From Narthecium ossifragum (Eukaryota > Streptophyta > Magnoliopsida > Dioscoreales > Nartheciaceae): a DNA stretch of 64,000 bases. The DNA lies in NCBI GenBank assembly GCA_963920575.1, contig OY986967.1:17216094-17280093 (forward strand). The letters are read 5' to 3'. Position 1 is the stretch's first letter; each line of letters starts with the position of its first letter. Below are positions 21,661 through 31,742 of this stretch, one piece after another. The notes beneath the pieces are model-generated. The model had not been told where the DNA came from and ran no database searches. It saw only the letters and a program-made list of their open reading frames with translations. The translations under genes and the position numbers were made by a program.

Positions 21661-24600
21661 TTGCAGAGAGCTCCAGACTTTGTACCTTGGTCTAAACTTG
21701 TAGCATTTTATATAAATCCATTTAAAGCCGGCTTCCTAGCCGGAGAGACCTCGTTGCACATGGAGGAAGGTGATCAGGAATCAAGCAAGAGAAAGATCTG
21801 CAATGCCGTGGGTAAACATCCAAAACGGAAACAAGACGACCATGTAAATCAAGGTATTAGCTATTTAGCAACGTTTTGCGTTGATTTTTTTCTTCTATTC
21901 TCTTGATGCACAAGTTAATCAAAATTGTGTAAAACAAAATTATGAAGAGACCATGATTGAAATTGTGTGAATCAAAATTATGCGTTCAATTTAGTGAAAC
22001 GACCATGATTGTTATCAAAGTGGTTCAAAATTTTGATATGGAAGAAAACAAGTGCTTTTTGGTTGTTATGTAATTAAGTATACTACACAATCCGAAATAA
22101 GTTTGATCCATATAGATTTCCATTAATGGTTCTTGTATATGGCAAATTTTTTTGAAACTCATTTTTTGACCAATATGCATATGTGTACACAATCAAATTT
22201 TGCAGTTTTAGCAAAAACCTTAGATTCAATACCCATTTTTCTTAGAAAATTTATTCAACAAACAACTTTTTGCTTAATTACTTAGCTTGTTGCATTGGTT
22301 ACTCAGCTAGCTGCAAAGATTACTCAAATAGCTGCATAGGTTACTCAACTAGTTGTAGAAATTACTCGACTAGTTGCATAGGTTGCTCAACTGGTTGCGT
22401 AAGTTATATTTTTTATGCGTGAGTTCTTTTTCTTTTTGTGTATGTTACTACATTTGTTGTGCATTTTTTGAAATGATGGTTTGTTCACTGGTTTGTTTTC
22501 TTTTTTGACATGCAGGGTTATCTAATCATGGAACAAGAAGTAAGATAAAAGCTTCTACTGTTGCTGATGCGAGCACATCCCCACAAATAAATGAAAGTAA
22601 GTGGAAGAGAAGGGAGACATAAGTACTATTGTTGCTGTTGCGCATTTTTTAAATGATGGTTTGTTCACTAATTTGTTTTCTTTTTTTGACATATAGGGTT
22701 ATCTAATTCTCAAGATAATCCTTGCAATTATGGAATAAGAAGTAGGACCAAAGCTTCTATTGTTGCTGATGTGAGCATATCTCTACAAACAAAGGAAAGT
22801 GGGAAGAGAAAGAAAATGGTTATTTAGGATGGTGGACCTTCCAATAAGAAACAAAAAAAACTAGAGCCGCAAAGGTAGATAGCCGGTGTTATACAAAAAA
22901 ATTAACGGACATTAAGGACAAAACGTTTTAAGCTCATCACACTGAGCTAATCAGGAAGACACCTTTCTTCAAATTCATTGGACTGCCAAGTAACATACCT
23001 TAAGATGTTGCAGTTATTGAATGCTTGTTGAAAAGGTGACAGCAAGATAAGAAAGAATTTTTTATTGGGGGATGCAACATAGCCCGATGGCCGCAGACAT
23101 AGCACTAATTTTAGGCCTCAAGAATTATGGTGAGGATGTGAAGATAGACCTTAAGAAGACCACAATGCCGATTAAACTTAAAGCTGCTTTTATTGGGAAG
23201 TATATAGGTCATCTGAGATATGCTGACCGTCCTTGGTTAGAGAGCTTGTTGGGCACACTTGGGTCAAATAGAGAAGCACCGAACATTGAAGATTACATGA
23301 AGCTATTAATCTTCTATTTGTTTACTGTTTTTTTATTCCAACGGACCGACTATACTTGTCCGCCCGACCTAGCAGATTATGTTGATGATCTGAATAACAT
23401 TACCAAGTACAATTGGGCTCAAGCAGTTCATCAGTATTTGATGCATTGTATTGATGATGCGGCTAAAAGGATAGCAGAAGAAGAAGAAGCTAAAGGGGCA
23501 AATGGATACAATGTGTACCTAAATGGTTGCACTGTCGTCCTTATGGTAACGTGTACCTCTCATAGTTGTTTAATACTTTATGTTATGTTATTATGGTGAT
23601 ATTTGATTTATTTTGTTTAAACAGGTGTGGTTCCATGAAATTGTGAGATACAAAGAACTTGCAAAGCAGTACAGTCGGTAACATCCAAGGATACTCCGTT
23701 GCCAGGGCATCAACTGGGGGGCAAAGAGAAAGTTTTGGGAGAATTTTGGATAAACTGACTAATAAAGAGGTAACTAGTTACATGTATATAGAGTAGCAGC
23801 TTTTTGATTATATACTAGCAGTTATTTTATTTCGAACAATATTTCTTAGGTATCAACCGAGCTTGTTCCAGAGCCGGAGGAGAGATGGCTACTCGTAGCT
23901 AGCAGCGAAGAGGGGTAGAGTAGCAGATCCTACTCAGTCCACGGAAACTACAAGACAAAAGCTGTCACCTCCCCCCAAAAAGAAGAAGAGGGTGACAAGG
24001 AGGAAGAAGTATATAAAACTGGCCCTCAATCTCCCTAGCCTCAGCAGTTTGAAGAGGTACAATTATTTGAATAGTAGCGGTACAATTATCTAAAACTTTG
24101 TGCGCAGATTCATATGCTTCTTGCGTAATTTAATATACTTCTTGCTCAATTTCATATATTGCTTTTGCAAGTTCATATAGTTGTTGCACATTTTCCTGTT
24201 CTTCTTGCTCTACTTACTACACTAATTATGACATTTTAACTTGCAATGTCTTTGATTTTAAATTGCAGCCATATTGTCCTCCTTCCACCTTTGCTGTCCC
24301 AAGCATGCACCATACACCACAAGCCCCTCAAGATGACATTGCCATTGCCAAGGATTTGAAAGAGGTGCAGAAGACACTGCAAGAATTGGTCAACCTTCTG
24401 TACACTCAACAACAAGATTCTCAGAGGATTAGGGAGGAAAATGAGTTTCTCAAGCTAGAAAACCAAAAACTCAAAATCGAGATGAAGCAACAGACCATGG
24501 ACATTGGGCAATTTAGAATTGTAAGGTCTTCGAAGAAGGGTAAGCCACCATTGGCTTTATGGTGGTATGCAACAACCAAGCACCGCAGCCCATACTTTAC

Positions 24601-24821
24601 TAGATCTAAAGCTGCTCAGAAAGAAGGAGCAGAAGCAATATAAGGATGAGCTGCTTGGGGAACAACATCAGGATGAGCTGCTTAGGGAGGAGGGGGGGGG
24701 GGGGAGGCGATGGAGCAGAAGTTATGGAGAAGGGGCATATGATTGTGGAGGTACAACACACCTGTTAAGAAGAGGGTTACTATGGTACGAAGCTTGGAGA
24801 TTGTGTTCATTTTTATCTTAG
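21661..24821 (+). pseudogene. N-terminal and central part of a Ulp1-linked plant-mobile-domain gene
   Basis: Exon-like blocks run in one direction. 21661-21855 (RAPDFVPWSKLVAFYINPF...) is preceded by TTTTTCATTGCAG. Two duplicated basic blocks sit at 22516-22800. A block at 22930-23600 contains FFKFIGLPSN, then DIALILGLKNYGEDV and an acidic helix (AEEEEAK). A short exon follows near 23626. 24263-24643 carries a predicted coiled coil (IREENEFLKLENQKLKIEMK) and YFTRSK. Such proteins, ending in a C48 (Ulp1-like) protease, are common in plant genomes and often carried by CACTA or Mutator-like elements. Stops between blocks and the insertions at 24992 and 26838 make it non-functional here. Exon borders are my inference. 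Confidence 0.6.
22455..22810 (+). repeat. tandem exon duplication (~185 bp)
   Basis: The unit TTTTTTGACATGCAG + GGTTATCTAAT... + AAAGCTTCTACTGTTGCTGA recurs with TTTTTTTGACATATAG + GGTTATCTAATTCTC... + AAAGCTTCTATTGTTGCTGA about 180 bp later. The repeated part includes the intron end, acceptor AG and exon. Confidence 0.75.
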
Positions 24822-25160
24822 TAGCAACCTAAGAATATTCTAACATCCAAACACGACAACTAGATAAAGTCATATCCTTGACATGACCACATTAGCGACG
24901 AATATCAGCTTATAATAGAAGAAATGTTGGATTTGAATACAAAGTAAGTACCATATTTCTGTTTAGATGTCGTATTGGAATATTATTTTTTGGGGGAATT
25001 AGCTTTTAGTACCCTCGAATTTCAAGTGTTGACAATCTGCTACCCTCTAGTTAGGAAATGTCACTTTAGTACCCTCTAATTACAATGTAGATCAATTTAG
25101 AGTCCTATCGTCAGACGGCGTTAGTCGCCGTTCACAGAAAACCGCTCACGTGTGCGATGT

Positions 25161-25696
25161 TTACACGTGGCGGCATCTGATGAGGAGAGAGAGAGAGAGA
25201 GAGGTGGTCGGCGCTACTTCTTCCAAAGCGCCTCTCCTCCCCTCTCCAGTCCTCCTCCTTCCGCCGCCTCTCCTCACCGCCTCCCGGATCTCCTCCGCCA
25301 GCCTCCCGTTCAGCTTCCGTCCACCGTGGCCGAGCGAGAAAATCAAGGAAGCCCGGTCATTGGCCTCGCAAAAGTCGCCCTTCCCCTCTCTAGCAATCTC
25401 CGACTCCATGGTGTCGAAGAGTGTCCCAAAAGTTCGCCGGACTCGGAGATGACGGCCTGGCGACACAAGGATAGGAGGTAAAAGAGAAGCTTTTTGAGAG
25501 GGGCATGCTTGGGCTCGGTGCTGTCGAGGTAGAACAGGATGCGGTAGCCGCCGGGTGAGCTCGGTGGAGGGGGGATGTGATGAGGAGCGCCGTCGCCAGT
25601 GGAGCCATCGTCACCATCGCCAGTGGAGCCTTCGTTGCCGCCGCAACAAGATACCCCAGAGATCTCACCGCCGGAGCGAGGCTGATCCGACACCAT
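25161..25696 (-). pseudogene. possible captured gene fragment inside the Mutator-like element
   Basis: Two overlapping minus-strand frames read as ordinary protein rather than low complexity: HAPLKKLLFYLLSLCRQ with AVISESGELLG, and FGTLFDTMESEIAREGKGDF followed by CEANDRASLIFSLG. They would join through one frameshift near 25430. I do not recognise the family. Flanking frames are S/G/P-rich. It could be a transduplicated exon, now frameshifted. Confidence 0.4.
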
Positions 25697-26139
25697 CTGT
25701 GAGCCGTCGCTATAGCCTTCCTAGGCGCTAGGATGGGGTGCTGCCACCGTTGCCGGCGCACCCCGCCGTCGCATTCTCTCTCGACGACATCGTGAGATCG
25801 AGCGGAGGTCAACTTTGGAGAGCGCGTCTCCGCCGTCCACGTTCGTGCTGCCCGCTGCTGTCGCGTGACGACTCCGGAGACGGTGGCCGTCGTCGAGCTC
25901 TAGTGCCATTACGGGATGTCTCTAAATCCTCCTGCCGTTGCACGCTGCTGAAAGACCTTATCGCCATCAACGACGCGACCTCCAGTAAAGCCCGCCGCCA
26001 ATCCAACGCGTCATCTCCTTAGGCGCGGCCACCAGCGTCGATGCCGACCTCGGGTGCGACCGCAGTCACGCGTGCAGCCTTTGGGAGCGGCTGCCTGCAG
26101 CGACGTGCTGCCTTTGGGCGCTGCTGCCGCCGTCGCCGA

Positions 26140-26152
26140 CGCGCGCAACCAC

Positions 26153-26207
<55 letters not shown>

Positions 26208-26225
26208 TAGTTCTCTCTCTCTCCT
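26140..26225. repeat. CT/GA microsatellite
   Basis: Imperfect CTCTCTTT run at the inner edge of the right terminal repeat of the Mutator-like element; its partner GAGAGAGAG run sits at 25185-25202. Confidence 0.8.
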
Positions 26226-26589
26226 CATCAGATGCCGCCATGTGTAAACATAGTACACATGAGTGGTTTTCTGTGAACGGTGACTGACGCCGTCTGACGA
26301 TAGGGTACTAAATCGATCTACATTGTAATTAGAGGGTACTAAAGTGACATTTCCTAACTAGAGGGTAGCAGATTGTCAACACTTGAAATTAAAGGGTACT
26401 AAAAGCTAATTCCACCTTATTTTTTTAAGCGAGTTCATATACTTGTTTTGCTTCTTCACATACTTCTTGCACAATTTATTGTACTGTAGGTGTGGTTTCA
26501 TATATTTGTTGTGTAATTTATTGTACTACTTGCATTGTTTCATATACTTGTTGAGAAATGTTTAATACTAACATATGATAATTTTTTCA

Positions 26590-26770
26590 CTTCAGTGATG
26601 ACATGTGGTACTCTGAGACCGTGTTGGTGTCACGCGAGACACTGGTGGAATTGTTGACTAAAAAGAAGACAATAGATTGCCACCAAATAATGTATACGGA
26701 GCGGTAGAAGTCAACCCCTAATACTTATGTGGCATGCTTCTTTTCGAGTACCCGGTTACATGTAAGTGAC
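26590..26770 (+). pseudogene. Ulp1-like gene, exon fragment before the solo LTR
   Basis: After a TTTTTTCACTTCAG acceptor-like site the frame reads DDMWYSETVLVSRETLVELL followed by TKKKTIDCHQ, then a stop, then STPNTYVACFF. This is in the position expected just before a C48 protease core. It is separated from the catalytic exon by the solo LTR at 26838-29457. Confidence 0.45.
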
Positions 26771-26837
26771 TGCTTGATGCATTTTAGAAAAATATTCCTA
26801 CGTGGATTGGCAAAACATTTTTAACAAAATGTGGGTT

Positions 26838-27181
26838 TGTGAGGACTCGTTCCTTCAATTTGGTTCGACTGCATTGGTCGAGGGTCGAGTGCGATCGGTA
26901 GATCGCATTACCTCTTTGTGACCCTAGGGACAATTTGATCAAATTGCGCCTATCGGTTGGTTTCACACACGCGTAGTGCACATATGGCCTTGTAATGATA
27001 TATGTGCTTGACTAGACCATTAGGAAAACCCTAAATCAGAGGATCTGGGTCAAATCACAAGGATCTGGATTTGGGCGGCAAAGATAAGATCTGGTAGATC
27101 AGACAGCCAAGATCTAATCTCAAGCAGACCATATAAATACCCCTTTTTAAAACACTTCTCTCACATTAGGGCACTATTCCG

Positions 27182-27214
<33 letters not shown>

Positions 27215-29457
27215 GGCTCCAATCAAGGAGAGTGGAGAGAGAGAGACGACGTCTGCGGCGACGATAGAGGGCTAGGCGAGCTCGACGATTGCGACCTACC
27301 GACCAGAGGAGAGAGGTGGCGGCGACGTTCAACCGTGGCCGGAGAAGAGGAGGATAGAAGCCGATCTCAACCTAGAGCGACGCCAGAGGAAGGGACTCCG
27401 ACCCTAATCCTCGATTAGGCCTCTAGGATGTGGATTGATGCATGCTAGCATAGGATTGTGATGCTCTGTTCTTGGTTTTATGATTCCCTGTCATTACCTT
27501 CCCCTTCACTACATGTCGTTGCTTAAATTTGGATTTGTGGTGATTTTTATTGGGATTTACTTGCCCTTTTGCTGGTTTATTGGATTTTGAAGAGATCTTC
27601 ACATCTGAGCTTCTTCTCTTTTCCCGGTTCTTGATCTATCGGATGTTTAAGAACCTCTTCCAATCCCTCTCCCAGTTTCCATGGAGTTCGATTGGTTTGG
27701 TTCGGATTTTGTTGGATATAGTTGGATTTCAATGCTATCTCATCTCTGTATTGCTGCTGCGGCCTAGATCTTGGGGTCGTCCAGATTTTGTTCCTCTGTT
27801 TTTGGTTGTCGAAGGTTTGGAGTTCTCCTCCAATCCCTTGTTCGAGTTTTCCCTAGAGTTGATGAGGTTTGGGTTAGATTTGTTGGGTGTAGTGGGACAA
27901 TTGATGCATGCTGGTCTTTCTTCTCTTGGGAACTAAGTGGCTCGGAGTATGCACGCAAGGTGCTTGTTGATTGGCCTCCTTGCTACAGTGGTTTTGACTG
28001 AATTTGACTGAGATCTTAGTCTTTCTTCTAGTTATCTGGATCAATGCTTAGCCGCGAATTGATGTCCCTATACTCCCCTATCCTTCTCTCCTAGTTGGCC
28101 TTATGTCAGCATTAACTTGACATACTTAGTTGGATGCCTGATTGTTCCTTTCCCTCATTGAATTGTTTTAATATCAAGATAATTATGCCAATTCTCTACT
28201 CTTATCTCATGCTCAAGCCTACGGTCGGCTGTGTGCATGTTTCTATTTCTTTTGTGGGTTAACCGAGGGGGTGATCACCCTCGGGAATGTGTAGTATAGT
28301 TGGGCCGACTGTGTGCCCTGGGTGTTGAATAATATTGCATGGTTCGATGTGTGAATGCTATGTTTGATGTATGTCTAGTTCTTTAACGCTCGGCCCAACT
28401 CTGTAGCTATGCTATATCCAATTGGATAATTGACTGATGATTTGACATGTAGAGACACCTAGACCTAGTTGTTTGAATAGGCTGATGCATGTTGTATGCA
28501 TTAAATGCATTGAGGCTAGGTGCAGGCAATGGGCTCGATCACCGATCTGAGAACTCGGGTAGCTTGGATCTAGCTCTAGGACCGACGAATGGGTAGGAGA
28601 ACTAGCGCGAGATTGTGTGGTTATGATCTTGCATTGATTGAGGTTGCAACATAGATATACCCATTTGAATTATGATATTGAGGTGTAGCGGTCTTGTCTA
28701 ATTTCGTTCCAAGTGCTAGATATGGATGTCGATATTCCTGACTTATGTCCTCACGAGAGATGGTGGTATTGAAACTTGGCAGGGTGGAATCTGGATAGGA
28801 GCCCGCAGTCGTGTTGTTTCCCCTCGTTGTCGGATGAGGGTGGGATATGGACAGGAGCCTTCGGGGAATCGACGAGGCTCGGGTTATCCTCTTGGCATAA
28901 TCTAGACTTGACGAAAGTGAACACAGTTGCAGTTTACATTTTCCTTGATAGTGTTGTAGAGTAGAACCCTACCGGGCTTTATGCTTACCCTACCCAGGCT
29001 GCGTTTTGTAGGTGTAGGAGTCGTTCCTTCCACTTCCATAGTCACAAGCGGATCAACTCTTGGAGGCGCTTCTATTTTGGATGGACTTTGAGGTTGTTGG
29101 CAGATTAGAGGGCCTCAATTCAGTATTTTTTCATTTAATTGATGTCATTAAATCTTGTGAACTTATGCTTCTTATTTGAGGACAAATAGTATAACTTTAA
29201 ATTTTATATTAATGTGGAAGGATATTTCTTAGATTATTTTAATTGGGTTTGTAATAGTCATAGTAGTTGCAAATACACATTTATGTCCTCATGATCAAGT
29301 ATTTAATTTTATTGTGAAATTTAGAAATTTTACAGGTTCCTTGTGCCATAATTACAGAGGAGACTCTGCAAGAATTTATGCGCCTAGCGATGACTTAAAT
29401 CAGGTTTAGCTGGCTCACTCCCCGATCTGGATGGGTTTTCTGAGCCGGGGTGTGACA
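26838..29457 (+). mobile_element. Tekay/Del-like solo LTR, 2.6 kb
   Basis: Starts TGTGAGGACTCG and ends GGGGTGTGACA. Flanking 5-mers GGGTT (26833-26837) and GGTTT (29458-29462) match at four of five positions. No primer-binding site, polypurine tract or coding region adjoins it, so it is a solo LTR left by recombination between two LTRs. It contains a (GA)n run (27184-27212) followed by a GC-rich leader, then long low-coding sequence. Its distal part matches 2880-3454. A second member lies at 55410-57712 on the other strand. Confidence 0.8.
27184..27212 (+). repeat. (GA)n microsatellite
   Basis: Uninterrupted GA dinucleotide run inside the solo LTR, at the start of its GC-rich leader-like block. 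It follows the TATA-like ATATAAATAC at 27131-27140. Confidence 0.85.
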
Positions 29458-29533
29458 GGTTTGGTTTGTCAGGGCTTTTTAAGAATGTCTCAAGAGTGAA
29501 ACCCCTACTTCTTGTGCAATTGAGTATAAGGTT

Positions 29534-29798
29534 TTGTTTCTATTAGTTTTAGTAGCAAAATGTGGATTGGCTTGTCCTGGCTTTTTAATATTTCTACGTT
29601 GCTTGCAGCATGCATCCATTTATGTCGACGCAAGTGGAGATTTTTCAGAAGATTCTATCATCAATACGGAGCCCAATCTACTTAGGAACAAAGATTTTGA
29701 CAAGGAGTTTTGGATGATACCTGTTAATTCAAACAATACTCATTGGCATTTGCTTGTGGTGAATATGGTTCTTCATAAGCTAGTTCATTACGACTCTC
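29534..29798 (+). pseudogene. Ulp1-like (C48) protease catalytic exon, truncated
   Basis: The frame contains FDKEFWMIPVN, then THWHLLVVNM, then VHYDSL. In C48 proteases the His of HWHL and the Asp of YDSL are two of the catalytic triad. The third, a Cys in a downstream DCG motif, is absent because the sequence is cut at 29799 by the LTR of Athila element A. The exon probably starts near 29610 after TTGCTTGCAG; the upstream part of the frame is then intron. The family cleaves SUMO from conjugates in other contexts. This copy cannot be active. Confidence 0.7.
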
Positions 29799-31232
29799 TG
29801 ATAAGTCACTAAATGTTCATAATTCAACCTCTTAACTTAGCTTTGTTAGGCCTAGAGTGTTTGTATTTGATAGCTTGTTAGTTGATTTCAGGTTTAATCA
29901 TGCTTTGAGAAGAAATGCAAGATATTCGGTTAATATGCTGAAATACACTGCTCTGTCGACTGTTAGCATAATATTCACCAGATATTATGCTTATCTCTAC
30001 ATATTCTGAAATTTGAATGGCAGCTAGTAGACATCACGACGTACAACGTTCATGTTGAACACTTTCAGAGATTCCAGATGGATTGATAGCATTTTGGGAA
30101 AAGATGGAGATATTTAGCTGCTGGAAGACTGGTCCGTCGACGCCCGGGAGAATATTCGTCAAATATTCTAGTTAAGTCAAAATATTGCAAACTCTTCGGG
30201 AGAGGACAGAGAACTTCCAGATATACATCTTTTGTGTTGGACTCATTCTCAAAATCCGAACCGGTTGAGCCCAGTCGTGATTGGAAGAAGCTGTCAGGGT
30301 TCGACCAGGAATTCCGAGTTGTACTTGAGGTCTAACTTAACCCCAAAACCCTAATCCGGGAATGAAGATATAAAAAGGGCTTTGTGGCTGGAAAACGGGA
30401 GGCCTCCATAGAGAAAAACAGAGGAATTCAGATTGGAGAAGAAGACGGAGATGTGGTGTAGATCTCAAGCTTTCTTCATCGAATACATGGCCTTCATCCC
30501 AAAGATGAGTGGCTAATCTTCTAGATCTAGGGATCTCATGAAACTCTAGTATAACTTTCTGTATTTTCTAGTTGATTCTTGTATTCCTTTCTCATAGACA
30601 TGATCTTATGGATTTGAATTTATTGATAATAGAGTTGATGGAAGTATTTCCCTTGACGTATTTTGTGTCCTACTTGATTGCTGTGCTTGATGGTAGAGTT
30701 CCATAAGATGGTTTTCATGTGGTTTTTTATATGCTTTTGAGATAATCTATGCTAAGTAAAGATAGATTGTACTCAGGTTAAGTCCGAAGACAATCTATGC
30801 TACACGAAGATAGGTTATGCCTTAGGTAGTCATCAACTTTCTTTTAGGGTTTCATGTGAGCTTAAGAAGCCATGATTCCATAATGTCTAGAGAAGAAGCA
30901 AGATGATAATTAGAGAATACAGGAAGTGAAACTAGAGTGGATTGAGGGTTCCCTAGGTTGTTTCTCTCATTGATCTATTTCAACCTCTTTAATTGCTTTC
31001 GTAATTAGTTTTAATTAATTAGTTTCCAAAATCCAAATCAACCTTTCATTGCTTTAGGATTAGAGTTTTGAGTTTCAATTTCACCTTCGTTATTCAAGTC
31101 AAAGTTTTCCCTGAGGATCGACCCCGTATTTCATCATTATACTATCGTTTGAATTTAATATTGAAATAAGGGTTTATAAATTTCTAAATTGCGTTTTGCG
31201 TACGACTTAACGACACCGTTCGTGAGCGATCA
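29799..31232 (+). repeat. 5' LTR of element A
   Basis: 1434 bp, TGATAAG...GCGATCA. It aligns end to end with 40175-41609 at roughly 40 differences by eye. Two hairpin-forming segments in U3 have arms GCATAATAT/ATATTATGC (near 29960) and AGAATATT/AATATTCT (near 30152). The segment near the end, TTCCCTGAGGATCGACCCCG, is a block also seen in the other Athila LTRs here. Confidence 0.95.
30369..30377 (+). promoter_or_regulatory. TATA box of LTR A (5' copy)
   Basis: TATAAAAAG in the middle of the LTR, followed by GGGCTTTGTGG. Its equivalent in the 3' LTR is at 40745-40753. It is expected to set the U3/R border about 30 bp downstream. Confidence 0.7.
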
Positions 31233-31237
31233 ATTTT

Positions 31238-31255
31238 TGGCGCCGTTGCCGGGGA
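31238..31255 (+). other. primer-binding site of element A
   Basis: TGGCGCCGTTGCCGGGGA, six bases after the LTR end. This is the usual Athila primer site, generally attributed to a tRNA-Asp 3' end. Confidence 0.9.
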
Positions 31256-31424
31256 AAATTTTTTGATTTACAACGGAGTATCGATTTAATCTTCTTTTAA
31301 CTCTTTTTCTGAGCGTAGTTTAATTTTTATTTCTATTTACGTTATTTTACATTTTTTAGGATTTTTCTGATAATTTTCTGGAATTTTCGCAGCGCTGGAA
31401 CGATCTTACGTTGAAGACCATTGA

Positions 31425-31632
31425 CGGTCGACCGCGACATCGACCGCCAGATCGACCGTCGCCCTCTACGATAGCCACGGTCGACCGCGACATCGTCCGT
31501 GCGTCTCTGTCAAAAATAAAGCCTCCCACGGTCGATACGAGGATCAACCGTCAGATCTTCAAAGAAGGTTGCACAGTTCCACGGTCGACCGCGAGCCATC
31601 CACGGTCGACCGCGAGATCGACCGTGAGCGCA
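31425..31632 (+). repeat. CGGTCGACCG palindrome module in the gag leader
   Basis: Contains about six CGGTCGACCG or CGGTCGAT motifs, with the CTCTGTCAAAAATAAAG spacer at 31505-31522. It is homologous to 37645-37840 in the same element and to 1-300. It lies between the primer-binding site and the gag start and will be part of the genomic RNA leader. Confidence 0.85.
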
Positions 31633-31742
31633 TTCAGGTTAGTTTTATTGTTTTAAATTTCTCTCGTTTCAATCTTTGTTTTCCAAATTTTCTCCTCCTC
31701 CGAACATTCTGTTTTCTTTTTCTCTTTGTGCTTTGATCTTGC

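Larger units (their letters stand above)
24992..26416. mobile_element. Mutator-like element with captured GC-rich interior (Pack-MULE-like), 1425 bp
   Basis: About 200-bp terminal inverted repeats: the left end GGGGGAATTAGCTTTTAG and the right end, reverse complemented, GGTGGAATTAGCTTTTAG continue as inverted copies to about 25195 and 26220. A perfect 9-bp target duplication, TTATTTTTT, lies at 24983-24991 and 26417-26425. Nine-base duplications with long terminal repeats are typical of Mutator-like elements. There is no transposase. The interior is GC-rich against AT-rich flanks, with minus-strand frames that look like gene fragments, the pattern of Pack-MULEs. The captured source gene is not identified. 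Confidence 0.9.

Noticed and set aside
25161..25812. A functional host gene inside the Mutator-like element
   Set aside because: Gene-like text switches frame, has no start-to-stop structure, and lies entirely within the element's inverted termini. It is kept only as a possible captured fragment.
27550..27936. 128-codon frame in the solo LTR at 26838-29457
   Set aside because: Phe/Leu-rich text in LTR leader sequence, not conserved in the related LTRs in this window.
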